Source: Anaerolineae bacterium
GTDB lineage: Bacteria; Chloroflexota; Anaerolineae; UBA4142; SHND01
DNA length: 48,739 bases
NCBI GenBank assembly: GCA_020851635.1
Contig: JADZCJ010000093.1
Location: 1-48,739 of the forward strand
Direction of reading: 5' to 3'
A model generated the notes under the pieces. The model was not told where the DNA came from. It was given only the letters and a program-made list of their open reading frames with translations, and ran no database searches. Made by a program: the position numbers and the translations under genes. Below, piece by piece: positions 1 to 8,774 of the stretch. The first letter of the stretch is position 1. Each line of letters starts with the position of its first letter.

Positions 1-36
1 CCAGCAGACCGTGATTTGCTGAACTTGGCAGAGTGA
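1..36 (+). CDS. Possible C-terminal end of a gene that starts outside the window
   Basis: Frame 1 from the first base reads PADRDLLNLAE and then a TGA stop at 34-36. The eleven residues look protein-like, but the piece is too short to identify or to prove coding. From 37 to 131 I see no gene on either strand. Confidence 0.2.
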   Translation, partial: PADRDLLNLAE

Positions 37-131
37 CAAAAAGATGCGGATTCAAGCGCAGATTTGCCACTTTTCTTCGCTGACCCTAATTTGACAGTTG
101 AGCATGACCCTTAACTTGTGAGTAATGCTGT

Positions 132-157
132 TAGGGGTGTTCAATTGAACGCCCCTA
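132..157. repeat. Palindromic intergenic repeat, copy 1
   Basis: The arms 132-144 and 145-157 pair around the centre TTCAATTGAA with one G-T mismatch. It is the same family as the perfect 30-bp palindrome at 3401-3430. It lies 14 bp beyond the stop codon of the minus-strand methyltransferase gene and could fold in that gene's mRNA 3' end. No U-tract follows on the minus strand, so it is not a classical terminator. Confidence 0.75.
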
Positions 158-170
158 CAAAATGTTCCTT

Positions 171-3100
171 TTATTCTTTGTACAATTTTTCGACCATATC
201 GTCCAACGTTCGTTCCCATTCAGACACGTTATCCGCGGAAGGTTTCGGCAAAGGATAACCGTATTGTTCATATTCCCGCAAAATCTGATCAACCAACTCA
301 ACGAATGGTTTTTGCTGCTCTATCGAAATGGGTGCAATGGGCAATTTCTTCCAATCGTCTGGGTAAACGTGCATTTTGCTGCGGCGTTTCCTATTCAGCC
401 ATTCACGCGCAAAGGATGAGTTCATAATTGCCAAAACATATTTCAGCTGAAATTGTCTTGAAATTTCCTCGCGGGTCTCACGGTCGCCCAGGGGATCTTG
501 ACGATGATATTTGGAGGTCTTGCTAATGGATTTGTTGACTACGGCTTTCAAAAGATGCCAAGGGACAAATCCAACGGAACTTGCGTCAAAGTGTAAAGAA
601 TCACTATCATAAATCACTTTTGGAATTGCCCCTGGCGTTCGAACGGCAACCAGTTTCTCCTTTGCCTCCTGAAATTCTTTGAACGTTGGGCGACTAAACT
701 TGCTTGGAGCTCTTGATGTTCCCCATTCAAGGAATCGCACCTTTCGCAAATACCATTTCAAAATATCTTTTCCCAAAACGAAACGCTTGGGATGTGATTT
801 GTCTTTGTGTCCAGACAAGACATCTTCTGTTGAGAAGAGACCTTGGTACAAGTCGTCATCCGAATGGATGACCATGCCCTTACTGATATAGCAAATACTG
901 TCGAGCGCAGTTTGACTATCGAATCTTGGTTCGTCACCGATAATCAAGCGGAAAACGTCAGCGTTGATTACATTCTGGCGTTCGCTTTCCAAGTATTGAA
1001 CATTTTCGTCAAACTCATCGCGCTTTCCCCATCTCCGCACGCGCACGGGTTTATGGGTCTGCATTGGTTCCTCCTTTGCAAAATGCAGAATCGTGTTGTT
1101 CACCCCCGCATTGAAGAGGTTGATTTCGGAACAAAAATCAATCCGCTCGACGCGGGTGTGGGCAAGAAAAAACTGATGTGATTTATTTGCGTATTTCGCG
1201 GCGTTGTAAGCATCGGGAATGATGAACACCATTTGACCGCGAGAATGCAGGAGCTGGTAAGCGCGTTCGAGAAACGGAACATACAAATCCCATTTCTCGT
1301 GAAGCGTTGTGTAGATTTTGGAGTCTTTGAGCTGTGCTCGATATTTCTTCCAATTCGCAATTTCGCGTTGGCGTTTCTCTTCGTTTTTGATATGTTTGAA
1401 TTGTGCGTCGGCACGCACATAGGGCGGATTTGCCAGCACAATATCAAAGCCAATTTGACCGTCCGGCACGGCTGCCAGTTCCATTTGCCCCGCTGTTGTA
1501 TTTACGAGTCCCGCCATTGCCCCGCGCACAGTTGTACTGGGCGTCGGCTGCACAAAAATTTCTGCAAACTCGACCGTCCAATCGAAATCTTGTGCGTGAG
1601 CGGCGCGCCCCGACCACAGCTTGATTTCTGACCGTAATCGTTCAATGTCCTCATGCAGCTTGGCTTTGCGTGTGTGGTGTGCGGTCAAAAACTCATTCTT
1701 GCATCGTAAAAAGTCATCTACCAGCTGGCTCCGAAAGCCAATTTCCAAGCCACCCGATGGGTCAGGCGCAGTCAAGCTATCACCGACTTCAATTTTATAA
1801 TTCAAGTTCGGTAATGGAGGGGGAATCGCGCCCCCAAAATCCACAATCAGCGACAGCCATAAACGCAGGCGCGCGATATTGACGGCAAATTCGTCCTTGT
1901 CTACGCCGTACAGGTTTCTTTGGATGATTTCGAGTTTTCGCTCGTAAACAGTTCCTGCATCCAACTGCTTGACGGTGAACAGTGCCGCCCTCAAATCAAG
2001 CAGTTCATGGAGCAACCCAAGCAAATACGCACCAGAACCGCAGGCCGGGTCACAGGCTTTGACTGTGCGCAGCGCCTCCAATACCTTTTCAGGATTTTTG
2101 AGCTGCGCGGGATTGGCTTCATCCACAAACGTCTCAATTGCTTTGGTATTTTCATGAGGGAGCGAAGTAACGAGGTATCCTTTCAACGCTTCACGGCACA
2201 TGAACGATACGACGGGCTTGGGTGTATAGTACGAACCTGATTCGTGCCTTCCCGTCACCAGTCCCTCAAAAATTTTGCCGAGCATCTCGGGGTCAATTGC
2301 CACTTCGATGTCGAACGGTGTTGATTCCGTGATTGTGAAATTGTAGCGGCGAAACAATCCTTCTTCACCCAAAATCTTGTCAAAGATTTCGTTACTGATT
2401 TCCAATCTGCCCCGCACATCCCAATCGTCAAATTGCTCAAAGAGACCGCCATTCAGAAACGGCACCTGCCCAATGCGATGATCCAATTCGGTCTTTGACA
2501 TTCCCTGCGGCGGCGTGTGGTCCGGGTTGTTCAAGCCTGCGAACAAGACATAAAACAGATAATCGTCATAGAAATAGCGTTCGCATTGGTCATAGAGGTC
2601 AAAGAGGTAGTTTGGATTTCCATTGAGCCATCGCTTTTTCTGCAAAAAGCACAGGAACAACAAGCGATTCATCAGACGCTGTGTAAATTCGTGCCGTATC
2701 TCGTCGGTCAATCGTTTGCGCGCGTCACGCGAAACTCGCAGTTCTTTCTTGATCCATTCGAAAACCTCGGCATATTCATCATAGAAATCTGTTGTGACTT
2801 TTTCGACATCGAACGCTTCGTCATGGCGCGCTTGAATTGTAATTGGCGCCAATCCGAACAAATCGCGTTGGATGGTTTCTGCATCCAAAAGCGCGACACG
2901 TTCCGCCGCCGTCCGTAACCCTTCGTCTGCCGCCACCGTGATACGGCGAAAGACGGTTCGTTTGTGCGAATCCTTGTCGTATTTGACGTTTACAAAATGC
3001 CAGCGCGCGCGCGAGTGGTTGGAAAAGACAAAGAGAGCATAGGGGTGCTCGCGCAAGAGGCGCGCAATCACGGGGCGTTCGTCGCCGAGACGCAGTTCAT

Positions 3101-3332
3101 TCGAAGCAAGCCGCGCGTACAGGATGTGGAACGCGTTGTCGCTTCCGCCGGAGGCAAACAGTAACGGATTTTCGGCAAGCGCGGTGCGCGCGGCGTCGTT
3201 CCAATCTGCGCGCGACAATTCTTGATTCACCCGGTCATAATTGAGTTCGGACCAAAACAACGTTTTGATATTGTCGAACGTGGGATTTTGGAGCAGGTCG
3301 AGGATGGTTTGACGCAAGTCAGAGGATGCCAT
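171..3332 (-). CDS. Eco57I-type DNA methyltransferase, putative type IIG restriction-modification enzyme
   Basis: This 1053-residue protein should be an adenine-N6 DNA methyltransferase using S-adenosylmethionine. It has the GSYYTPKPVV stretch (about 366-375) that precedes the catalytic domain in gamma-class enzymes, motif I DPACGSG (428-434), the RLRLWLSL helix (about 488-495) and motif IV NPPY (635-638). The last 250 or so residues match a TaqI/Eco57I-like target-recognition region. The first 350 residues would be where a nuclease sits in type IIG enzymes, but I cannot pick out a certain PD-(D/E)XK motif, so cleavage is inferred only from architecture and length. The start is ATG at 3332, with AAAGGA just upstream. 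No separate restriction or specificity gene adjoins it, which fits a single-chain system. The frame is intact. A BREX-type PglX relative is a less likely alternative, because no other BREX gene is present. Confidence 0.85.
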   Translation of the reverse strand: MASSDLRQTILDLLQNPTFDNIKTLFWSELNYDRVNQELSRADWNDAARTALAENPLLFASGGSDNAFHILYARLASNELRLGDERPVIARLLREHPYALFVFSNHSRARWHFVNVKYDKDSHKRTVFRRITVAADEGLRTAAERVALLDAETIQRDLFGLAPITIQARHDEAFDVEKVTTDFYDEYAEVFEWIKKELRVSRDARKRLTDEIRHEFTQRLMNRLLFLCFLQKKRWLNGNPNYLFDLYDQCERYFYDDYLFYVLFAGLNNPDHTPPQGMSKTELDHRIGQVPFLNGGLFEQFDDWDVRGRLEISNEIFDKILGEEGLFRRYNFTITESTPFDIEVAIDPEMLGKIFEGLVTGRHESGSYYTPKPVVSFMCREALKGYLVTSLPHENTKAIETFVDEANPAQLKNPEKVLEALRTVKACDPACGSGAYLLGLLHELLDLRAALFTVKQLDAGTVYERKLEIIQRNLYGVDKDEFAVNIARLRLWLSLIVDFGGAIPPPLPNLNYKIEVGDSLTAPDPSGGLEIGFRSQLVDDFLRCKNEFLTAHHTRKAKLHEDIERLRSEIKLWSGRAAHAQDFDWTVEFAEIFVQPTPSTTVRGAMAGLVNTTAGQMELAAVPDGQIGFDIVLANPPYVRADAQFKHIKNEEKRQREIANWKKYRAQLKDSKIYTTLHEKWDLYVPFLERAYQLLHSRGQMVFIIPDAYNAAKYANKSHQFFLAHTRVERIDFCSEINLFNAGVNNTILHFAKEEPMQTHKPVRVRRWGKRDEFDENVQYLESERQNVINADVFRLIIGDEPRFDSQTALDSICYISKGMVIHSDDDLYQGLFSTEDVLSGHKDKSHPKRFVLGKDILKWYLRKVRFLEWGTSRAPSKFSRPTFKEFQEAKEKLVAVRTPGAIPKVIYDSDSLHFDASSVGFVPWHLLKAVVNKSISKTSKYHRQDPLGDRETREEISRQFQLKYVLAIMNSSFAREWLNRKRRSKMHVYPDDWKKLPIAPISIEQQKPFVELVDQILREYEQYGYPLPKPSADNVSEWERTLDDMVEKLYKE

Positions 3333-3600
3333 GGGTTCCTTTCAAACAAAAGACAAACAAAATGGTGGTCGCGTCGGGGCGTTCGATGGAGGGCGTTTGG
3401 TGTAGGGGCGTTCAATTGAACGCCCCTACAATGACGCTCCTCGTCGGTGTTCATTTGAACGCCCCTACGGGTGTACGCGTGGGATTCCAGGCATTCAATT
3501 GAACGCCCGTACATCCGCATCGGTTGGATGACGTTAACGGAATTATACCTACACCGGACCGATAATCAACCGCCTATTTCTCCCACGACGCGACAATAAC
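3333..3600. other. Intergenic region without a gene
   Basis: Apart from the palindromic repeat copies and the ribosome-binding site of the methyltransferase gene, nothing supported is present. Short frames here run through the palindromes and have no protein-like character. No convincing promoter for the methyltransferase gene was seen. Confidence 0.6.
3401..3430. repeat. Perfect 30-bp palindrome, family type copy
   Basis: The left arm TGTAGGGGCGTTCAA is followed directly by its exact reverse complement. Half copies follow at 3455-3468 (TTGAACGCCCCTAC) and 3493-3512. More degenerate copies lie at 132-157 and 24341-24363. The cluster fills the gap between the methyltransferase gene and the terminator of the glycan operon. 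Confidence 0.9.
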
Positions 3601-3605
3601 CACAA

Positions 3606-3636
3606 CAAAAAAGCGGACCCCGCCATCGAGTCCGCC
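3606..3636 (-). terminator. Intrinsic terminator of the minus-strand glycan operon
   Basis: On the minus strand a GCGGAC stem (3635-3630) pairs with GTCCGC (3618-3613) across an 11-nt loop and is followed by six U residues (3612-3607). It lies 69 bp past the stop codon of the last gene in the array, beyond a heptamer repeat array. Confidence 0.75.
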
Positions 3637-3702
3637 AATCGAAAATCGAAAATCGAAATTCGAAAATCAGCAATCAGCAATCAGCAATCAGCAATCCCCA
3701 AT
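3637..3702 (-). repeat. AATCAGC / AATCGAAA short tandem array A
   Basis: Read on the plus strand there are several copies of the octamer AATCGAAA, then four copies of the heptamer AATCAGC. The array begins next to the terminator and ends 2 bp before the stop codon of the minus-strand gene at 3705. It matches arrays B (5728-5780) and C (39450-39480), which also sit directly after minus-strand stop codons. Confidence 0.85.
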
Positions 3703-3704
3703 CC

Positions 3705-5675
3705 CTACTCTTCCACCCACACCCTCACATCATCCACCCAGCTCGTCGGACCCAGCGCGGCGGCATAGTCCCGGAACGCAAACTCTACCCGCGCCGTCGC
3801 CGCGCCTTCCGGCACAATCCCGTCCGCCACCATCAGCACCCATTCCGGGTCCTCTGTCGGCACGATCGTCGCCAGCCGCGTCCGGCGCGGCGCGCGTCCC
3901 GTCGCATCGCTGAAATTCACAAACAACTGCGGCGACACGGTATAAAAACCCACCGTCGGATTCTTGACCCGCGCCGTCACCCGGTAAAATTTCTCCGGCG
4001 TCGCAGCGAACGGGTCCGAGATCAACGTCGTAATCTCCGGGCGCGCCAGCGTCAATTTCGCCGCCACCCCCCCCTCCTGCGCTTCCGCCGCGTCCGTCGC
4101 CCATTCCAGCGCATCGCTCGAACGGTTCCACCCCTCGAACCCCTTTTCGAACCCCGCGTTCGGCAGCGCAAACTCGCGAAACGTCCCGCCGTGCTCCAAC
4201 CTCTGCACCACCAGGTTCCCGAACTGCTCCTCGTCCCGCACAAACGGCGCATTCGTCGGCGGCACATCCTCCGTCTCGCTCACCCACCATGCCGTCGTGG
4301 TCGGCGGCGCGCTGTAGAGTTTTCTCAAAAACTCGCCCGAAAAATAAGGCACGATCGAACGCGCCGTCAGCGCTCGCGCCTCCAACGGAAACAACACAAA
4401 ATCTCCCGCGCCCGCCTGCGCCGTCACATAGTTCCCCGCCGCCCGCCACTCTTTCCATTCGTCCACGACCGCCCAACCCTTGCCCGTAAACACCGTCTGC
4501 GTCCCATTCCAATACGGCATGTTCGGCGCCGCCGCCAGCGCGACCAGCCCGACGAGCGCGAGCGTCGGCGCATAGACAAAACGCTCCGAGCGCAGAAACC
4601 GGGCAGGCGTATACGCCAACACAAACTCCGAAATCGCCGCAATACCATACGCCACAAACAACAAATACGCGGGCAGCACATAGATCAAATACTTGGCGGG
4701 CAAACGACGCGGCGCCAACAGCACCGTCACCAGGATCGGCAGGAGGATTGCAATCCCGAACCAAAACAACGGCGCCCGTTTTCCATCCCGCCACGCCATC
4801 GCGATTCCCGCGACCGCCAGCGCGGCGACCAGCACCAGCCCCCACGACGAGTCCCCGCCAAAATCCTTGAGCAGGCGCGGCGCATCCGCCAGCGTCAACG
4901 CCGTCTCCTCCTCCTCGTTCGCCGATTCGCGCGTCAACTGTCGGTCCAAAAACGCCGACCCGACCGACGGCGTCCACGGCAGATACAACGCCACAATCGC
5001 GATCAGCGCCGCCAAAAACCACCGTGCGCTCACCAGCGCGATCCCCCACCACTTGCCGAAATTTTTCCACCCCCCTGCCTTGCCCATCGCGTCCGCAATC
5101 AACTTGATCGCCACCGCCAGCGTCGTTCCCGCCAACGGCAGCACAAACAGATAATGCGTATACAGCCCCGCCGCGCCCGCCGTCACAAACAAGACCCACC
5201 AGCGCGCCGCGCGCGGTTTCGCCTCCGTCGCCCGCACCGCGCCATAGAGCAGAAAGATCGTCAACAGCACAAAGAACGCATAATTGCGCGCGTTCTGCGA
5301 AAAAATCACATCCAACGGCGAAAACGCCATCAGCGCCGCCGCAATCACCCCGACCTGCGTGGTCGTCAACCGCTTGCTCAACACATAGAGCGCGGGCACG
5401 GACAACACCCCCGCAAACGCGGCGGGATAGCGCAGCAGGGTCTCATTCCACCCTCCCGCAATCACGAGCTTGCTCAACGCAAACCACAACGGCGGATGCG
5501 CGCTAAACGTGCTCACGCTCTGAAAGAAAACGGACCAATCGAATTGCGCAAAGAGCAGCGTAAAAATCTCTCCATCCCACACGCTCTCGCGCCCCAACTG
5601 ATAAAACCGAAAAAACGCCCCCACGAGCGTTATCACCGCCATCAACACCCACACGCGCTTGCGAGATAGAATCAT
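3705..5675 (-). CDS. GT39-like membrane glycosyltransferase with a C-terminal carbohydrate-binding-like domain
   Basis: This is a 656-residue multi-spanning GT-C protein, predicted to transfer a sugar from a polyprenyl-phosphate donor on the outer face of the membrane. After the first helix comes the acidic loop VWDGEIFT with the Asp/Glu pair expected of GT39 enzymes, then HPPLWFALS and about ten further hydrophobic segments. The last 150 residues are soluble and begin NAGFEKGFEGW, the opening pattern of CBM4/9-type beta-sandwiches, and end SWVDDVRVWVEE. I chose ATG at 5675 because GAAAGGTTAGGA lies directly upstream, whereas an in-frame start at 5729 runs back into repeat sequence. It is the last gene of the operon. 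The sugar and acceptor cannot be read from sequence. Confidence 0.85.
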   Translation of the reverse strand: MILSRKRVWVLMAVITLVGAFFRFYQLGRESVWDGEIFTLLFAQFDWSVFFQSVSTFSAHPPLWFALSKLVIAGGWNETLLRYPAAFAGVLSVPALYVLSKRLTTTQVGVIAAALMAFSPLDVIFSQNARNYAFFVLLTIFLLYGAVRATEAKPRAARWWVLFVTAGAAGLYTHYLFVLPLAGTTLAVAIKLIADAMGKAGGWKNFGKWWGIALVSARWFLAALIAIVALYLPWTPSVGSAFLDRQLTRESANEEEETALTLADAPRLLKDFGGDSSWGLVLVAALAVAGIAMAWRDGKRAPLFWFGIAILLPILVTVLLAPRRLPAKYLIYVLPAYLLFVAYGIAAISEFVLAYTPARFLRSERFVYAPTLALVGLVALAAAPNMPYWNGTQTVFTGKGWAVVDEWKEWRAAGNYVTAQAGAGDFVLFPLEARALTARSIVPYFSGEFLRKLYSAPPTTTAWWVSETEDVPPTNAPFVRDEEQFGNLVVQRLEHGGTFREFALPNAGFEKGFEGWNRSSDALEWATDAAEAQEGGVAAKLTLARPEITTLISDPFAATPEKFYRVTARVKNPTVGFYTVSPQLFVNFSDATGRAPRRTRLATIVPTEDPEWVLMVADGIVPEGAATARVEFAFRDYAAALGPTSWVDDVRVWVEE

Positions 5676-5727
5676 TCCTAACCTTTCAACTGACACATGA
5701 CCAACGACGAATGACGAACGATTCCCC

Positions 5728-5780
5728 AATCGAAAATCGAAAATCGAAAATCAGCAATCAGCAATCAGCAATCAGCAATC
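5728..5780 (-). repeat. AATCAGC / AATCGAAA short tandem array B
   Basis: Three AATCGAAA octamers are followed by four AATCAGC heptamers on the plus strand. The last base is the final base of the TAG stop codon of the next upstream minus-strand gene, so the array starts exactly at the stop codon. A neighbouring phrase rich in GACGAATGACGAACG (about 5703-5720) resembles sequence read into the C-terminus of the flippase-like gene at 11550. Confidence 0.85.
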
Positions 5781-7381
5781 TATCTCCTCACCCACACATC
5801 CGTCTCCGCCTGCGTCCCACCTTCCAAAGCGGTGTAGGACGCCTGCAGCGTATATTCCGTCTCGATCCAATGATACAACGGCGCCGCCCATTTTTTGGTC
5901 TTGGCGCGACTTAATGTGATCAGGCGCGGGTTAGCTTGGTCCAGCTGCTGCACCAGGTCCGCGATGCTGATCCCTTCGGCGGTCAAAATCCCAAGCCCCT
6001 GCTTTTCGCCCAGATGTACAAAGCGCGTGGCATTCTCCCGCCGTGTCATGACCAAAAACACCGTGTCGCCAAACTGCTGCACGCGGTCGCCCGGTCCCAG
6101 CTGCTGCTCCAACGTTTGCGCCAGTTCGCGCTGTTGGTCCAACCGGTTTTGTCGCGGCGCGCGAAACGCATCCGATGCGCCATACGCCAAAAGAAACACG
6201 AGCAGCGGCACACCGACGATGATTGTCTGCCGGACCTTTGAGTGTCTCTTGGCGGACGTGGTCTGTTCGCCCGACCTCAAAGGGCTTGACGCGCGGGCAA
6301 TCAATCGCGCGGCGAAAAATGTGACCGGCGTCAGCACGAATGCCGAACCGAGCGCGAGAAATGGCAAAAGCGGCACCACATCCGAGCACGCCTGTAAATC
6401 CAACAGCGAAAAGCCAAACAACGCAGCGCCGCTCAAAAGCAGCGGTCCCGCGCTCAGCAGCAGCTCTGCGTCGCGCCTTTTCCACATCCGCCACAGCAAA
6501 AACGCGCCCCCGCCGATCATGCCGAGAAACCCGAGCGCGACCAGCGGCGTTTCCGTCGCCGAGCACGACATGGAAATGTCCCAAACTTTGGTCACGTTGC
6601 CCGCCACGACGCCGAGAATTCCCGCCGCCACCTTTTTCTCGCCCAGATAATTGGCATTCGCGCCAAACGCCTGCCGCAGCATCGAGGCGAACGCCCCGTT
6701 CAGCGCGAGATAGACCCCGATCAGGACGGGCGGAATCGCCGCTCCCGCCAGCGCGCGCATGAGCGAGCGCGCTCGCGGCTGCGCGACCAACGCGCACAAA
6801 AACGCGGCGACGACAAAGATCAACCCCGGCTGCCACGCCATGAACGACAGCGCCGCCGCAAGCCCCGCCCAAAAGAATCTGCGGTAGGCGAGCAGCACGG
6901 CACACACCATCCCCGCGCAAATCATCGGCAATTTCGCTTCGGGACCCTCCGCCACCTGCACGCCGAGCGCCTGGAACGATGACAAACTCGCCGCCGCAAA
7001 ACTCCCCGCCAAAAGCGCAAGCGCGTTTGGGGGTTCGGGCGTCAACACCTGCGTCACCCGCGCGCCGAGCAAAAAGACCGCGCCCACCGTCGCCGCCGCG
7101 CACAGCGCAAATGCGAACCGTCCCGCCAAAATATCATCCACTCCAAACAGCCGTCCCGCGCCAATCCCCCCCGCGGCGACCAACGGCGAGACGGGCAGTT
7201 TTACAATCCCCACCCCCACATACGGCGCATATCCCCGCAAAATTTGCTGTCCCGCGTACAACATAAAACTCGCATCCGCATCCAATTTGCGCTGTACGAG
7301 ATCATACTGCCAAAAGATGACGAACGCGACCACGCTCCACAACAAGGCGAGCAAAATCAGCAATCGTTTTGCGGAAAACAT
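5780..7381 (-). CDS. Polytopic membrane glycosyltransferase-like protein (GT39-like)
   Basis: This 533-residue protein has about eleven hydrophobic segments and the GT-C layout: helix 1, then an acidic loop (KLDADASFMLYAGQ) and a long series of Ala/Leu-rich helices, with a soluble tail of about 110 residues. Its similarity to the three smaller neighbours is weaker than theirs to each other. The start ATG at 7381 gives a protein opening MFSAKRLLILLALLW. The frame is open further upstream but would overlap the gene at 7384. Only 2 bp separate it from that gene, so translation is probably coupled. The likely job is sugar transfer from a lipid-linked donor in surface-glycan synthesis. The exact family assignment is less certain than for its neighbours. 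Confidence 0.7.
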   Translation of the reverse strand: MFSAKRLLILLALLWSVVAFVIFWQYDLVQRKLDADASFMLYAGQQILRGYAPYVGVGIVKLPVSPLVAAGGIGAGRLFGVDDILAGRFAFALCAAATVGAVFLLGARVTQVLTPEPPNALALLAGSFAAASLSSFQALGVQVAEGPEAKLPMICAGMVCAVLLAYRRFFWAGLAAALSFMAWQPGLIFVVAAFLCALVAQPRARSLMRALAGAAIPPVLIGVYLALNGAFASMLRQAFGANANYLGEKKVAAGILGVVAGNVTKVWDISMSCSATETPLVALGFLGMIGGGAFLLWRMWKRRDAELLLSAGPLLLSGAALFGFSLLDLQACSDVVPLLPFLALGSAFVLTPVTFFAARLIARASSPLRSGEQTTSAKRHSKVRQTIIVGVPLLVFLLAYGASDAFRAPRQNRLDQQRELAQTLEQQLGPGDRVQQFGDTVFLVMTRRENATRFVHLGEKQGLGILTAEGISIADLVQQLDQANPRLITLSRAKTKKWAAPLYHWIETEYTLQASYTALEGGTQAETDVWVRR

Positions 7382-7383
7382 GA

Positions 7384-8766
7384 TCAGAGACTTTTGAGCA
7401 TCAACAATACAATCAACGCCAGCAGCCCTCCTCCCACATACGCGCGCGGTCGGCTGAACCATTCGCGCACGGGGACGCGCCGTCTCGCCAACTCGACCGC
7501 AGAGGCGATGCCCAGCGCCGCATAGGGCATGAATACGACAAACAGCGGTTCGCGATACCGCGCTTGAAAATGCGTGACGATAAAGATTGCCAGCACATAC
7601 AACAGATACAAAGTGACGAGCAATTTTGCCGCATCATCCCGCGCGACAACGAGACCCACCACCGCGCCCACCAGAAAAAGCGCGTGATAACTGCCGACGA
7701 CCCAATTGAACAGATTGCGCCCCGCATCGTCGAGCGTCTTGGCGCGAAAATAATGCAGCTTCCAGTTCGGCGGCGCCCACAAGAGCGTCAGTGGTTCCAG
7801 CTTGGCATTCAACCAGGCAAACGGATACTTGGCGACCACTTGCAGCGCGCCGTTCACCGCCGCGCGCATTCGCTCGCCTTTTGGCGCGCCGTTGAGGATT
7901 TCGCGCGACATGACGGCAAACGGGATACATTGGATCACCGCCGCATCGGGACGATTGGTTTTGGTGCCACATTCGACCCGCGCCATCGCTTTTAGATTGT
8001 CCTGCAAAATATTCTTTTCGCCTTCCGTCGCAATCGGCACGAACCGTCCTTCGAGAGTGTAATTGCGCGCCGTCCATGGCAGCAGCACCAACAAAAGACC
8101 CGCGCCAAACACGACGGTCTGTATCAACGGCGCGCGCTTGAACCCGCCCGCGCCGATAAAAAACCATACGGGCACCACGAGCAGCGCAAAATAGAGGACC
8201 AGTTCGCGCGTCAGCGCGGCAAACCCCAAGGCGACCCCCGCGGCAAACAGCGGCGCCCGCGCCCGCGTCGGCGCAAAACGCGCGAGGAGATAAAAAGTCA
8301 TCAGGACCAGAAAATTAAAGAGCGTTTCGGTATAAAACTGGCGCGTCAGCGCGACCGCTTCGGGATAAATCGCATACAGCCCCGCCGCCAACAACGCGAC
8401 GCCGGAACGGTGAAACAGCCGCCGCGTCAGCGCATAGACCAACGCCACACTCGCCGTGTCGAGCAGCGCCTGCATCAGCCCCACGCCAAAGCGTTCCGCG
8501 CCGCCGAGCAAGAACGCAAGCGCGACGAACGCGGGATACATCGGCGGGCGATAGATTTCGGTATAGGCAAAAATATCGCGCGCGCCAACAGCTGCGAGCA
8601 GTTGGCGCGCAAACTTGTCGTACTGTGCTTCGTCCCGCACGATCGGCAGATCAACCCCCTGCATCAATACGGCGACGCGCAGCGCGAACGCGCCCAACAG
8701 CGCCAGCGCCGCCAAATACTGCGCGGCGCGGAACGGGCGGGCGGCGGGAGCGGTCACGCTTGTCAT
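7384..8766 (-). CDS. GT39-like membrane glycosyltransferase, tandem paralogue 1
   Basis: This 460-residue GT-C membrane protein has an acidic first loop (IVRDEAQYDKFA) followed by the motif YRPPMYPAFVAL shared with the next two genes. A later soluble loop holds EGRFVPIATEGEKN, and the C-terminal third holds HFQARYREPLFVVFMPYAALG. These three blocks recur in the same order in the genes at 8775 and 10101, so the three arose by tandem duplication. It should transfer sugars from a polyprenyl-phosphate carrier outside the cytoplasm. The start is ATG at 8766, 8 bp from the upstream gene, with no clear ribosome-binding site. Confidence 0.85.
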   Translation of the reverse strand: MTSVTAPAARPFRAAQYLAALALLGAFALRVAVLMQGVDLPIVRDEAQYDKFARQLLAAVGARDIFAYTEIYRPPMYPAFVALAFLLGGAERFGVGLMQALLDTASVALVYALTRRLFHRSGVALLAAGLYAIYPEAVALTRQFYTETLFNFLVLMTFYLLARFAPTRARAPLFAAGVALGFAALTRELVLYFALLVVPVWFFIGAGGFKRAPLIQTVVFGAGLLLVLLPWTARNYTLEGRFVPIATEGEKNILQDNLKAMARVECGTKTNRPDAAVIQCIPFAVMSREILNGAPKGERMRAAVNGALQVVAKYPFAWLNAKLEPLTLLWAPPNWKLHYFRAKTLDDAGRNLFNWVVGSYHALFLVGAVVGLVVARDDAAKLLVTLYLLYVLAIFIVTHFQARYREPLFVVFMPYAALGIASAVELARRRVPVREWFSRPRAYVGGGLLALIVLLMLKSL

Positions 8767-8774
8767 TTCAAGGA

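Noticed and set aside
3637-3702. Heptamer arrays considered as CRISPR or replication iterons
   Set aside because: Units of 7-8 bp without spacers. No replication initiator gene is nearby, and the arrays follow stop codons at several loci.
4191-5669. Long Arg/Gln-rich open frame opposite the GT39-like gene
   Set aside because: It is antisense to a clear membrane-protein gene with coherent helices and motifs. Its composition is what the reverse complement of GC-rich hydrophobic codons gives.
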